Shown: positions 1-6,183, counted from the first letter of the stretch. The stretch is 8,093 nucleotides of DNA from Planctomycetales bacterium (GCA_027435495.1 DAHZZC010000293.1:1-8093); one strand, 5' to 3'. The notes: a model not told the origin generated them from the sequence alone. Translations and numbers: made by a program.

Positions 1-1378
1 GGGCCAGGACCTGCTCGGCGACCCAGCCGGGGCTGAGCGTGAGGCGGTCGGCGGCGACGGCCGCGAGCTGCCGGATGGCGTCCGAGGCGTCGGCTGCTTC
101 GAGTCCGGTCAGGCAGAGCCGGGCGTCAATCGCCGAGGCCAGCGACCAGGCCCGGTCGCGCCGGAGGAGGCGCTTGAGCATCGGACCGGCCATCGCCGAG
201 GTGACGATCGCCAGCGTCACCAGAGCGACGAAGAGGCGCTCGCGGATGACCCCGGCGTGCCAGGCGAGCAGGCCGAGGATGATCCCCAGCTCGCCCCGGG
301 CGTTCATTGCCCAGCCGACGCCCCAGGCCTCCCCCCATCCGAGTCCGCCGGCCCTCGCCGCGAGCCCGCAGCCCACCACCTTCACCGCGATTCCGACGGC
401 CAGCACCCGAAGCACCAGCCAGGGGTGGAACTTATCGACGAAGTTGACCTCCAGGCCGATCGCCGCGACAAAAATCGGAGCCAGAACGCCCTCGACGAAC
501 CGATGGACGATCTGCCGGGTTTGCTCGCGGAGGTGTGGCGAGTCTCCCAGCGCGATCCCGGCCAGGAAGGCCCCAAAAATCGCGTGGATGCCGATCCATT
601 CGGTGATCGCGGCGCCGACCAGGCCGGTGACGAGCAAAAATCCGAGGACGCCGCCCGGCCAGGCCAGGTGGGCCTGGATCCAGGGCAGGGCGCGATCGGC
701 CGCCCATCGACCGAGGGTCAAAACAACGGCGACGAACCCGATCGTCAGCGCGACGGTGTAGCCGATCGGGTGCATCCCGGCCCGGCCGCCGAGGACGACC
801 GAGAAGATCAGCCAGGCGAGGAGGTTATTCAGCGTGGCCGACATCAGCACGAGCATGCCGAGATCGGTCCGGAAGAGATCGAGATCGAGCAGGATCTTGG
901 CAATGACCGGCAGGGCGCTGACGGCCAGCGCGGTCCCGAAGAAGACGGCGAAGAGGGCGGGCATTCCCTGGAGCGGAATGCCCCACCAGCCGGGCATCGA
1001 CCAGGCGAGCAGCCCGCCGACGGCGATCGGGACCGCGACCCCGGCCATCGCGATTCCGAGCCCGGACCGCCCCTGACGCCAGAGGACCGAGAGGTCGACC
1101 TCCATTCCTGCGACCAGAAGCAGGAGCGCCACGGCGGGCGCCACGACCCCGTCGAGCGCCGAGGCCGCCGCCCCTGACGCTGGGAACAACCACGCCTGGA
1201 ACCCCGGCGCGACCGTGCCGAGGACGGTCGGCCCGAGCAGGAGCCCGGCCGCCATCTCGCCGATGACCGCCGGCTGGCCGAGCCGGCGCGCCGCCTCCCC
1301 CATCGCATGCGCCAGGCCCAAAAGCGAGGCGAGGCCCAGAAAGAAGGTTGTCAGGTCGACGGACGTCAGGTTCCCCAT
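1..1378 (-). CDS. Cation/proton antiporter (CPA2/KefB-like), C-terminus entering a PTS EIIA-like domain; 3' end outside window
   Basis: The reading frame is open from 1378 to the left edge (459 codons, no stop), so the gene is 3'-partial. The translation is a chain of about a dozen hydrophobic helices typical of the Na+/H+ exchanger family (PF00999): QPAVIGEMAAGLLLGP near residue 35, AGMEVDLSVLW near 90, SATLNNLLAW around 181-190, AIGLEVNF near 310 and MNARGELGII around 358-367 with the conserved Arg361. It should exchange a monovalent cation for protons across the cytoplasmic membrane. Residues 184-185 are Asn-Asn where the family normally has Asn-Asp or Asp-Asp. After the last helix, residues from about 413 (LEAADASDAIRQLAAVA, then SPGWVAEQVLA) resemble the start of a type-2 PTS EIIA domain; its catalytic His would lie outside the window. 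The start is fixed by an in-frame TGA at 1388-1390 and a Shine-Dalgarno at 1383-1388. GTG at 1381 is the only alternative. Family assignment is secure; the EIIA call is moderate. Confidence 0.9.
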   Translation of the reverse strand, partial: MGNLTSVDLTTFFLGLASLLGLAHAMGEAARRLGQPAVIGEMAAGLLLGPTVLGTVAPGFQAWLFPASGAAASALDGVVAPAVALLLLVAGMEVDLSVLWRQGRSGLGIAMAGVAVPIAVGGLLAWSMPGWWGIPLQGMPALFAVFFGTALAVSALPVIAKILLDLDLFRTDLGMLVLMSATLNNLLAWLIFSVVLGGRAGMHPIGYTVALTIGFVAVVLTLGRWAADRALPWIQAHLAWPGGVLGFLLVTGLVGAAITEWIGIHAIFGAFLAGIALGDSPHLREQTRQIVHRFVEGVLAPIFVAAIGLEVNFVDKFHPWLVLRVLAVGIAVKVVGCGLAARAGGLGWGEAWGVGWAMNARGELGIILGLLAWHAGVIRERLFVALVTLAIVTSAMAGPMLKRLLRRDRAWSLASAIDARLCLTGLEAADASDAIRQLAAVAADRLTLSPGWVAEQVLA

Positions 1379-1382
1379 CACA

Positions 1383-1388
1383 CCTCCT
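1383..1388 (-). promoter_or_regulatory. Shine-Dalgarno site of the antiporter gene
   Basis: The minus strand reads AGGAGG here, a perfect anti-16S match, ending 4 nt before the ATG at 1378. The spacing is on the short side. It decides the start because the frame is closed by TGA immediately upstream. Confidence 0.75.
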
Positions 1389-1391
1389 CAG

Positions 1392-1408
1392 GGCGCCGTT
1401 CCGGCGCC
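1392..1408 (-). promoter_or_regulatory. Leader hairpin just upstream of the antiporter ribosome binding site
   Basis: A perfect 7-bp inverted repeat (GGCGCCG / CGGCGCC) with a 3-nt loop lies 3 nt from the Shine-Dalgarno on the transcript side. In the minus-strand mRNA it would form a compact GC stem directly before AGGAGG. It could influence ribosome access or mRNA stability. The structure is seen directly; any role is inference, and GC-rich DNA gives such stems by chance. Confidence 0.35.
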
Positions 1409-1422
1409 TCGTTTCCGTATAG

Positions 1423-1440
1423 GATACTTGGTAAGTTATC
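1423..1440. promoter_or_regulatory. Imperfect dyad in an AT-richer stretch upstream of the antiporter (possible operator/promoter)
   Basis: An 18-bp imperfect palindrome, GATAcTT-nnnn-AAgtTATC, sits in the only clearly AT-rich stretch (about 1410-1460) of the divergent intergenic region, 45-62 bases before the antiporter start. The composition fits a promoter on the minus strand, but I find no convincing -35/-10 pair with standard spacing. A repressor or activator site is possible but unproven. Confidence 0.25.
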
Positions 1441-1569
1441 ACGTGCGATCCCAATCAAACCACGCGCGACCTCGGCGTCCCGCCCGTAGATCGGTTAGAC
1501 TCGCCGTCCGCGCCGAGGGGCCGAGGAGGACCACGGGGGCCGATCGCGGCCGAAGGGAACGAGCTGCCG

Positions 1570-1632
1570 ATGGCCCGGATCGAGGCACTCGTTGCGAGAC
1601 TCTTCTTACCCCTGCTTTACATGAGCATCTAG
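1570..1632 (+). other. Possible 20-codon upstream ORF, in frame with the downstream gene
   Basis: ATG at 1570 opens a 20-residue frame (begins MARIEALVARLF, ends LYMSI) closed by TAG. A purine-rich AAGGGA at about 1552-1557 lies 12 nt upstream, too far for a good ribosome binding site. The peptide is hydrophobic and amphipathic. The same frame stays open after the amber codon and reads a glycine/alanine/leucine-rich membrane-like segment (GFLIGALLLGIVLVPAI, from about 1636) before the ATG at 1870. It may be a tiny leader peptide, the start of a small membrane-protein gene broken by a nonsense codon, or chance in GC-rich DNA. I do not recognise it. Confidence 0.2.
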
Positions 1633-1854
1633 CCCGGATTTCTGATCGGGGCGTTGTTGCTGGGGATCGTACTCGTCCCGGCGATCGCGGGCGCCGGTGC
1701 GGGGCTGGGGGTGCCCTGCGGCGTGGGCATGCGGATGGGGGCGTTGCTTTCGGGGCATCAGGAGGTTGCCGGCGCCCGGGTGGCCTGGCAGACTGTGGGG
1801 CGTGACCGTCCTCGGATCGGGGGCGGGCCGAAGCACCATCGATCGGGCTCCCGC

Positions 1855-1862
1855 GAGGAGGA
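1855..1862 (+). promoter_or_regulatory. Shine-Dalgarno site selecting the ATG at 1870
   Basis: GAGGAGGA lies 7 nt before the ATG at 1870. It decides this start over the in-frame upstream TTG at 1654, and the resulting N-terminus is a proper signal peptide. Confidence 0.75.
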
Positions 1863-1869
1863 AACGGCC

Positions 1870-4017
1870 ATGAGACCACGCACGGGGTTTGCCTTCGTTC
1901 TGACCGCGTCGGCGGCGATGATCTCCGCGACCACGAGGGCGCAGTCCTCGATATCGATCCCGACGCCGGACGAAATGCGAGCGACCGCTGCCCATGCCGC
2001 CTCGCACCAGAACCGAGATGGCGGGTTCGCCGCCGAATCCGGTGGGGCGTCGAGCCTCGGCGCCACGCATTCGGCACTGAAGATTTTTCGGCACGTCGGC
2101 GGATCGGTGCCCGATGTCCTCGGGTGCATCGAATATGTGAAGTCGTGTCGGGTGCCGGGCGGAGGATTCGCCCAGGCGCCAGGAGGCAAGCCGGATCCGG
2201 TCACGACGGCCCTCGGGATGATGGCTGCCGAGGAGCTGAAGATCCACGATTCCGAGATGGTCCGGGAGTGCGTCGCCTATCTCGGCAAGAGCGCGAAGGG
2301 CTTCGAGCAGGTTCGGATGGCCGCCGCCGGGATGCATGGCGTCGGGGTCTACTCGCCCGACACCCCCCGATGGTTCCATCAACTGGAGGCGATGCGGAAC
2401 GCCGGCGGCTCGTTCGGCGAAGGCCCGTCGACGGCCTTCGCCAGTGGCGGCATCGCCGCGGCGATCCTCCGGCTGGGGATGCCGCTGGCCCATCGCGAGG
2501 CCGTCGCGAAGGCCATCCGCGATGGCCAGCGCCCGGAGGGCGGATGGTCGAAGGCCGACGGCTCGCCCGACCTTCCCAGCAGCTACCGCGTGATGCGCGG
2601 GATGTTCATGATGCACGAGCGGCCCGACCTCGCCCGCCTGCTCGACTTCGTCGCCCGGTGCCGGAAGCCCGACGGCAGCTACGCCACCACCCCCGACGGC
2701 AAGGGGAGCCTCAGCGGGACCTATTTCGGGACGATCCTCGTCTACTGGTCGCGCCAGCTCCTGGGCCTGCCCGCGGTCGAGGAAACGGCCGGGTTCAGGC
2801 CCATGATCCAGGGCAACTCGCTCGACGGCTGGGAGGGCGACAGGTCCCTCTGGTCGGCGAGGGACGGAGTCCTCATCGGCCGGTCGAACGGGCTCGATCA
2901 CAACGAATTCCTCGCGACGACCCGCCGACATCCCGACTTCGTCCTCTCGATGAACTTCCATCTGGCCGACGGCCAGGGGAACAGCGGCGTGCAGTTCCGG
3001 AGCGTTCGCATCCCTGGTCATGAGATGTCGGGCTACCAGGCGGATATCGGCGAGGGATACTGGGGCGCTCTCTACGACGAGTCGAGGCGCAATCGGGTAT
3101 TGACCTATCCCCGGGCCGCCGCGGTGCATGGCGTGCATCCGAACGGGTGGAATCACTACATGGTCCGGGCGATGGGCGATCGGATCAGCCTGGCGCTCAA
3201 CGGCCTGGCCTCGGTCCCCGAGTACCGAGAGGCCGACCCCGCGATCGCCCGAGACGGCCTGATCGCCGTGCAGATGCATGCCGGCGGCTCGATGGAGGTC
3301 CAGTTCCGCGACCTGATGATCCAGCCCCTGCCCTCGCCCTCGACATCGACCGACCCCTCCGCGGCGACCCGGCCCGGGTTCCACGTCCGAACCCTCGGCG
3401 TCGACCCGTCCCGGCGGCGGTACACGGTCTACGTCCCCGAGGGCTACGACGGCACGAAGGCGTTTCCGGTGGTCCTGTTCCTCCACGGCTCGGGCGAGCG
3501 GGGCGACGACGGGATCGTCTCGGCTCAGGTGGGGCTTGGGCCGGCGATCCACAACCGGCCGGGCGGTCTGCCGGCAATCGCCATCTTCCCGCAGGCCCGG
3601 CAAACCTGGGCCGCCGGCTCGGCCGACGCCGAGGCCGCCTTGCAGGCCCTCGACGAGGTGATCCGCGACTACAAGGTAGACTCCAGGCGAGTGGTCCTCA
3701 CCGGCCTCTCGATGGGAGGCCGAGGCGCCTGGGAGATGGCCGCCGCCCACCCCGATCGGTTCGCCGCCGTCGTCCCAATCTGCGGCCCCGGCGACCCGTC
3801 GATCGTCGGACGGATCGTTCGACTTCCCATCTGGACCTTCTGCGGCGACGCCGACCGCGACGAGACCGTGCTCAACCTCCGCGAGATTGTGCGCCAGCTT
3901 CGAAACGCCGGCAACCCCGCCCGACTCACCGAATACCGGGGCGTCGGCCATAATAGCTGGGACCGCGCCTACAACGACCCGGCTCTCATCGCCTGGATGT
4001 TCAAGGCGGAGAAGTAG
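1870..4017 (+). CDS. Secreted three-domain protein: alpha/alpha-toroid repeats, DUF1080 and LpqC/PHB-depolymerase-like esterase
   Basis: This 715-residue protein begins with a Sec signal peptide (basic MRPRTG, hydrophobic core, TRA|Q at 24). Residues about 36-305 carry spaced repeats of the prenyltransferase/squalene-cyclase toroid type: NRDGGF near 48-53, VPGGGF 95-100, GGSFGEG 179-185, RPEGGW 221-226 and KPDGSY 266-271. I see no cyclase DxDD motif, so this part may be structural. Residues about 309-487 are a DUF1080 domain (PF06439, a jelly roll linked to 3-keto-disaccharide and other glycan hydrolysis), opening with QGNSLDGWEG. A Pro/Ser/Thr linker leads to an alpha/beta hydrolase at 506-715 with HGSGE oxyanion loop (539-543), nucleophile Ser614 in GLSMGG, probable Asp662 and His694 in GVGHNSW, so the esterase looks catalytically complete. 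It likely acts outside the cytoplasmic membrane on esterified polysaccharide or a similar polymer; the substrate is inferred. The next gene follows after 62 bases, probably in one operon. Confidence 0.88.
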   Translation: MRPRTGFAFVLTASAAMISATTRAQSSISIPTPDEMRATAAHAASHQNRDGGFAAESGGASSLGATHSALKIFRHVGGSVPDVLGCIEYVKSCRVPGGGFAQAPGGKPDPVTTALGMMAAEELKIHDSEMVRECVAYLGKSAKGFEQVRMAAAGMHGVGVYSPDTPRWFHQLEAMRNAGGSFGEGPSTAFASGGIAAAILRLGMPLAHREAVAKAIRDGQRPEGGWSKADGSPDLPSSYRVMRGMFMMHERPDLARLLDFVARCRKPDGSYATTPDGKGSLSGTYFGTILVYWSRQLLGLPAVEETAGFRPMIQGNSLDGWEGDRSLWSARDGVLIGRSNGLDHNEFLATTRRHPDFVLSMNFHLADGQGNSGVQFRSVRIPGHEMSGYQADIGEGYWGALYDESRRNRVLTYPRAAAVHGVHPNGWNHYMVRAMGDRISLALNGLASVPEYREADPAIARDGLIAVQMHAGGSMEVQFRDLMIQPLPSPSTSTDPSAATRPGFHVRTLGVDPSRRRYTVYVPEGYDGTKAFPVVLFLHGSGERGDDGIVSAQVGLGPAIHNRPGGLPAIAIFPQARQTWAAGSADAEAALQALDEVIRDYKVDSRRVVLTGLSMGGRGAWEMAAAHPDRFAAVVPICGPGDPSIVGRIVRLPIWTFCGDADRDETVLNLREIVRQLRNAGNPARLTEYRGVGHNSWDRAYNDPALIAWMFKAEK

Positions 4018-4040
4018 TGGTCAGTGGTCAGTGGTCAGTG
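4016..4040 (+). repeat. Heptamer tandem repeat AGTGGTC, about 3.6 copies
   Basis: Three perfect AGTGGTC units plus AGTG begin at the second base of the upstream TAG stop codon. The repeat is open in the frame of the downstream gene (Val-Ser-Gly-Gln-Trp-Ser-Val), and that would add a spurious extension if GTG at 4017 were taken as a start. From memory, Ser-Gly-Gln-Trp-Ser-Val-Val peptides appear in many small predicted proteins from planctomycetes and some other bacteria, which suggests a dispersed genomic repeat. Its role is unknown. Confidence 0.8.
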
Positions 4041-4079
4041 ATGCGAGGGATCGAGGGACATATGCGGAGGGTTCGACTC

Positions 4080-5126
4080 ATGGAGTCTGGCCGGATTTTG
4101 TCGGCGCGAGTGTTCGTGCTGGTGGTCGCGGGATGGACGGGGATCGGCGGGGTCTCGGCGACGGCCCAGGAACCGGCGCGGGGGATGGTCGCTGAGGTCC
4201 GCGATCGCGCCGGGATGTTTGGGGCGGGCGCAATCGAATCGGCCCGGGGCGAGTTGCAGCGGGTGGCGCAGCAGTCGGGAGCCTCGATCGTGATCGAGAC
4301 GATCGACTCGCTCAGCGGCCAGCCGGCCGAGCGGGTCGCGATCGACCTGGCGCAGCGGTCGGGCATCCGGGGGGTTTTCATCCTGCTGGCGCGGAAGGAG
4401 CATAAACTGGAGGTTCTGGGCTCGGGCCCGTATCGGAGCCTGCTCGACGATGCCCGCCGCCGGACGATTATCGACGCCTTCCTCGGGGGCTTCCGTCAAA
4501 ATGACTTCAACGCCGGGCTCTCGGCCGGAATCGCGGCGCTGGGGCGGGTGCTGGAATCGACGCGTCCCCCGGAGCCGGTCGTCGCTCGGCCGTCCGGCTC
4601 GCCACCAACCAGCGCGGCGGCGGTTGAATTCGGTAAGTCGTCGGATGTGGGTCTGATCGAGCGGAACCGGGTCCGGCTGACGCTCGACGGCGCCCGGGTT
4701 TTGATCGCGGGCGCGGAGGCGAAGGCGCGATCAATGGGGTGGAAGATGAACGTCGCGGTGGTCGACGACGGTGGGCACCTGATCGCCTTCGAGCGAATGG
4801 AAGGCGCCCGACCGGCGAGTGGTTACACGGCGATGACCAAGGCGATCACGGCGGCGACGATGCGGATGCCGAGTGGTCCGTTTCCGCCCGGAACGACCTC
4901 GCCGGACCCTCTGCTAAATCTCAGCCTCCAGAACGCGGCGTCGGCCAGTGGGGGCAAGGTCACGACCCTTTACGGGGGCGTTCCGGTGGTCATCGACGGA
5001 CAGGTGATCGGAGCCGTTGGCTGTGGCGGCGGCAGCGGCGAACAGGACGCCGAGGCCGCGCGGGCCGGCATCCAGTCGCTGCTGGAGAAGCTTCCAAAGC
5101 CAGCCGCGCCGCCAGGCGATCACTGA
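4080..5126 (+). CDS. Secreted TPM domain - GlcG/HbpS (DUF336) fusion protein
   Basis: The chosen start gives 348 residues with a signal peptide (ESGRILSAR, then VFVLVVAGWTGIGG, site ATA|Q at 29). GGAGG at 4066-4070, 9 nt upstream, supports it; ATG 4062 and 4041 and GTG 4017 are in frame but less well placed. Residues about 36-160 match a TPM domain (PF04536): VRDRAGMF opening, SGASIVIETIDSLSG, RGVFILLARKEHKLEV, and a GLSAGIAALGRVL end. The usual C-terminal membrane helix of TPM proteins is absent. After a Pro/Ser/Ala-rich linker (161-199), residues 200-338 are a GlcG/HbpS domain (PF03928): LTLDGARVLIAGAEAKA, VAVVDDGGHL (225-234), AMTKAITAATM, and YGGVPVVIDGQVIGAVG (298-314). HbpS relatives bind or degrade haem or act as redox-sensing partners, and the TPM domain is tied to membrane-protein or photosystem repair and phosphatase activity; neither function is shown here. 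It is likely periplasmic and co-transcribed with the esterase gene. Confidence 0.82.
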   Translation: MESGRILSARVFVLVVAGWTGIGGVSATAQEPARGMVAEVRDRAGMFGAGAIESARGELQRVAQQSGASIVIETIDSLSGQPAERVAIDLAQRSGIRGVFILLARKEHKLEVLGSGPYRSLLDDARRRTIIDAFLGGFRQNDFNAGLSAGIAALGRVLESTRPPEPVVARPSGSPPTSAAAVEFGKSSDVGLIERNRVRLTLDGARVLIAGAEAKARSMGWKMNVAVVDDGGHLIAFERMEGARPASGYTAMTKAITAATMRMPSGPFPPGTTSPDPLLNLSLQNAASASGGKVTTLYGGVPVVIDGQVIGAVGCGGGSGEQDAEAARAGIQSLLEKLPKPAAPPGDH

Positions 5127-5170
5127 GTGGAGGGCCCGCGAGAGCCTTCCGCGCCGTCCTGCTGCCTTCC

Positions 5171-5195
5171 GTGGGAGCCGGCACCAGCCGGCGAT
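5171..5195 (+). repeat. REP-like palindromic element (GTGG head plus GC stem)
   Basis: A GTGGGA head is followed directly by GCCGGC, a 4-nt loop ACCA and a second GCCGGC, then GAT. This order, a GTGG/GTAG tetranucleotide followed by a short GC palindrome, is the layout of bacterial REP elements mobilised by RAYT (TnpA_REP) transposases, and the wording is close to the Pseudomonas REP consensus. It is extragenic and downstream of a gene end, as REPs usually are. There is only one copy in the window, so genomic repetition cannot be shown here. Confidence 0.45.
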
Positions 5196-5229
5196 CTTCG
5201 TGACACCGAGAGGATTTCCGAGAACGGTG

Positions 5230-5263
5230 AAGTCGGTCAGGCTTTTATCAGCCTGACCGACTT
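5230..5263. terminator. 14-bp perfect hairpin between convergent genes, possible bidirectional terminator
   Basis: The arms AAGTCGGTCAGGCT (5230-5243) and AGCCTGACCGACTT (5250-5263) are exact reverse complements separated by a 6-nt loop. It lies between two genes transcribed towards each other, which suits a two-way terminator. The trailing T run is only TTT on the plus strand and absent on the minus strand, so it is not a textbook intrinsic terminator and may instead stabilise 3' ends or act with Rho. Confidence 0.6.
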
Positions 5264-5418
5264 TCCCGCGGACGTTCGACAACCATTTCGTACACGCTGA
5301 GAGCTGCGTCCGGATCGGGGTCTTCGGGGCACTGGCTCTGACGAAACAACACGCTCTCATGTCTGGTTTTTGAAAGCTTCCAGCCGAGGCATGAGATGCC
5401 GTGAAAACGGGCTCGGGA

Positions 5419-6183
5419 TCATTCCCAGGCCGATCGGAGCCAGATCCCGCCGTCGACGGCCAGCGCGGTCCCGGTGATGTAATCGGCGTCGTCGGAGGCG
5501 AGGAAGGCGGCGGCCTTGCCGACGTCCTCGGGCGTGCCGAGGCGTCCCCAGGGGAGGGTCGGACCGGCCTTCGCGATCGCCTCGGCGCCGAAGGCTTCGT
5601 GCTCGCCGGGGGTATCGATCCAGCCGGGCTCGATCACGTTGACGTTGATCCGATGGGGATACAGCTCGGTGGCGATGGTGAAGGCCATGTTGTTGAGCCC
5701 GGCCTTGGCGGCGTTGTAGGCGACGCTCCGGGCATACGGCGTCTTCACGTGGCAGCTTGAGATGAACACAATCTTCCCCCCGCCGCCCCGGGCGACCATG
5801 TGCCGGGCCACAAGCTGGGCCATGTGGAACCCGCCGATGAGCGTTCCCTCGATCACCCGGGTGAAGGTTTCGGGGTCGTATTCGAGGAAGTCGGCGCGTC
5901 GCGAATAGGCGGGATTACTGACGAAGATATCGATCCGTCCGAGTGCGTCGAGTGCCCGGCCGACGACCGATTCGCACGACTCCCGGCGGAAGACATCGCC
6001 CTCGACGAGGAACGCGCGCCGGCCCATCGCAGTGATCTCGGCGACGGTTGCCTCGCCCTGCTCGGTCCGGTCGCGGTCGTTGATGGCGACATCGGCCCCC
6101 GCGCGGGCCAGTTCCAGGGCGCAACCCTTCCCAATCCCCCGCGCCGCACCTGTTACCAGGGCCGTCTTGCCCGTCAGCTTCAT
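5419..6183 (-). CDS. SDR-family NAD(P)-dependent oxidoreductase with altered active-site residues
   Basis: The 254-residue length is standard for a classical short-chain dehydrogenase/reductase, a cytoplasmic Rossmann-fold enzyme that oxidises or reduces an alcohol/ketone pair. The cofactor motif is TGAARGIG (11-18), and Asp36 at the end of strand 2 (VAINDRD) suggests a preference for NAD(H). The catalytic YxxxK is Tyr156/Lys160 (YNAAK), with Ser143 in FISSCHV. The PGW segment (186-188) and the C-terminal YITGTALAVDGG (235-246) are classical. Two departures stand out: the NNAG motif reads SNPA (89-92), and the position of the tetrad Asn, usually in a VNL-type segment, is Thr114 in GTLIGGF. 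The catalytic Ser, Tyr and Lys are intact, so activity remains plausible. The substrate cannot be named; FabG-like and sugar dehydrogenases are the nearest classes. No strong ribosome binding site precedes the ATG. It is transcribed away from the TPR gene. Confidence 0.9.
   Translation of the reverse strand: MKLTGKTALVTGAARGIGKGCALELARAGADVAINDRDRTEQGEATVAEITAMGRRAFLVEGDVFRRESCESVVGRALDALGRIDIFVSNPAYSRRADFLEYDPETFTRVIEGTLIGGFHMAQLVARHMVARGGGGKIVFISSCHVKTPYARSVAYNAAKAGLNNMAFTIATELYPHRINVNVIEPGWIDTPGEHEAFGAEAIAKAGPTLPWGRLGTPEDVGKAAAFLASDDADYITGTALAVDGGIWLRSAWE

Larger units (their letters stand above)
1441..1869. other. Divergent intergenic region, mostly without recognised function
   Basis: This stretch lies between the antiporter and the toroid-DUF1080-esterase gene. 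Its left part (1441-1569) contains nothing I can assign. From 1570 there is a short 20-codon frame ending in TAG at 1630-1632, and then an open stretch in the same frame running into the next gene, which encodes a hydrophobic helix and has coding-like G/C third positions. The G-rich part near 1690-1745 is notable only for base composition. The promoter of the downstream gene should lie here, but I could not identify one. Confidence 0.4.
5127..5418. other. Convergent intergenic region holding two palindromes
   Basis: The two flanking genes end towards each other here. Apart from the REP-like palindrome (5171-5195) and the 14-bp hairpin (5230-5263), listed separately, I see no gene. The right part (about 5270-5418) is less GC-rich and has no recognisable promoter or open frame with coding character. 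Confidence 0.6.

Noticed and set aside
257..1177. Plus-strand open frame of 306 codons opposite the antiporter
   Set aside because: The translation is charged and featureless (Gln/Asp/Glu/Arg-rich), while the minus strand reads a continuous membrane transporter with family motifs.
1690..1745. Possible G-quadruplex from several G runs
   Set aside because: The G tracts are separated by loops of up to about 13 nt and the surroundings are generally G-rich, so composition explains it.
1606..3951. Long minus-strand open frame of 781 codons opposite the esterase gene
   Set aside because: Its translation is low-complexity Gly/Arg/His/Asp-rich without recognisable domains, and it mirrors the GC-biased third positions of the plus-strand gene, which has clear domains, a signal peptide and a ribosome binding site.
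4914..5360. Minus-strand 148-codon frame across the end of the TPM-HbpS gene
   Set aside because: It overlaps a well-supported plus-strand domain in antisense, has no family resemblance, and spans both palindromes.
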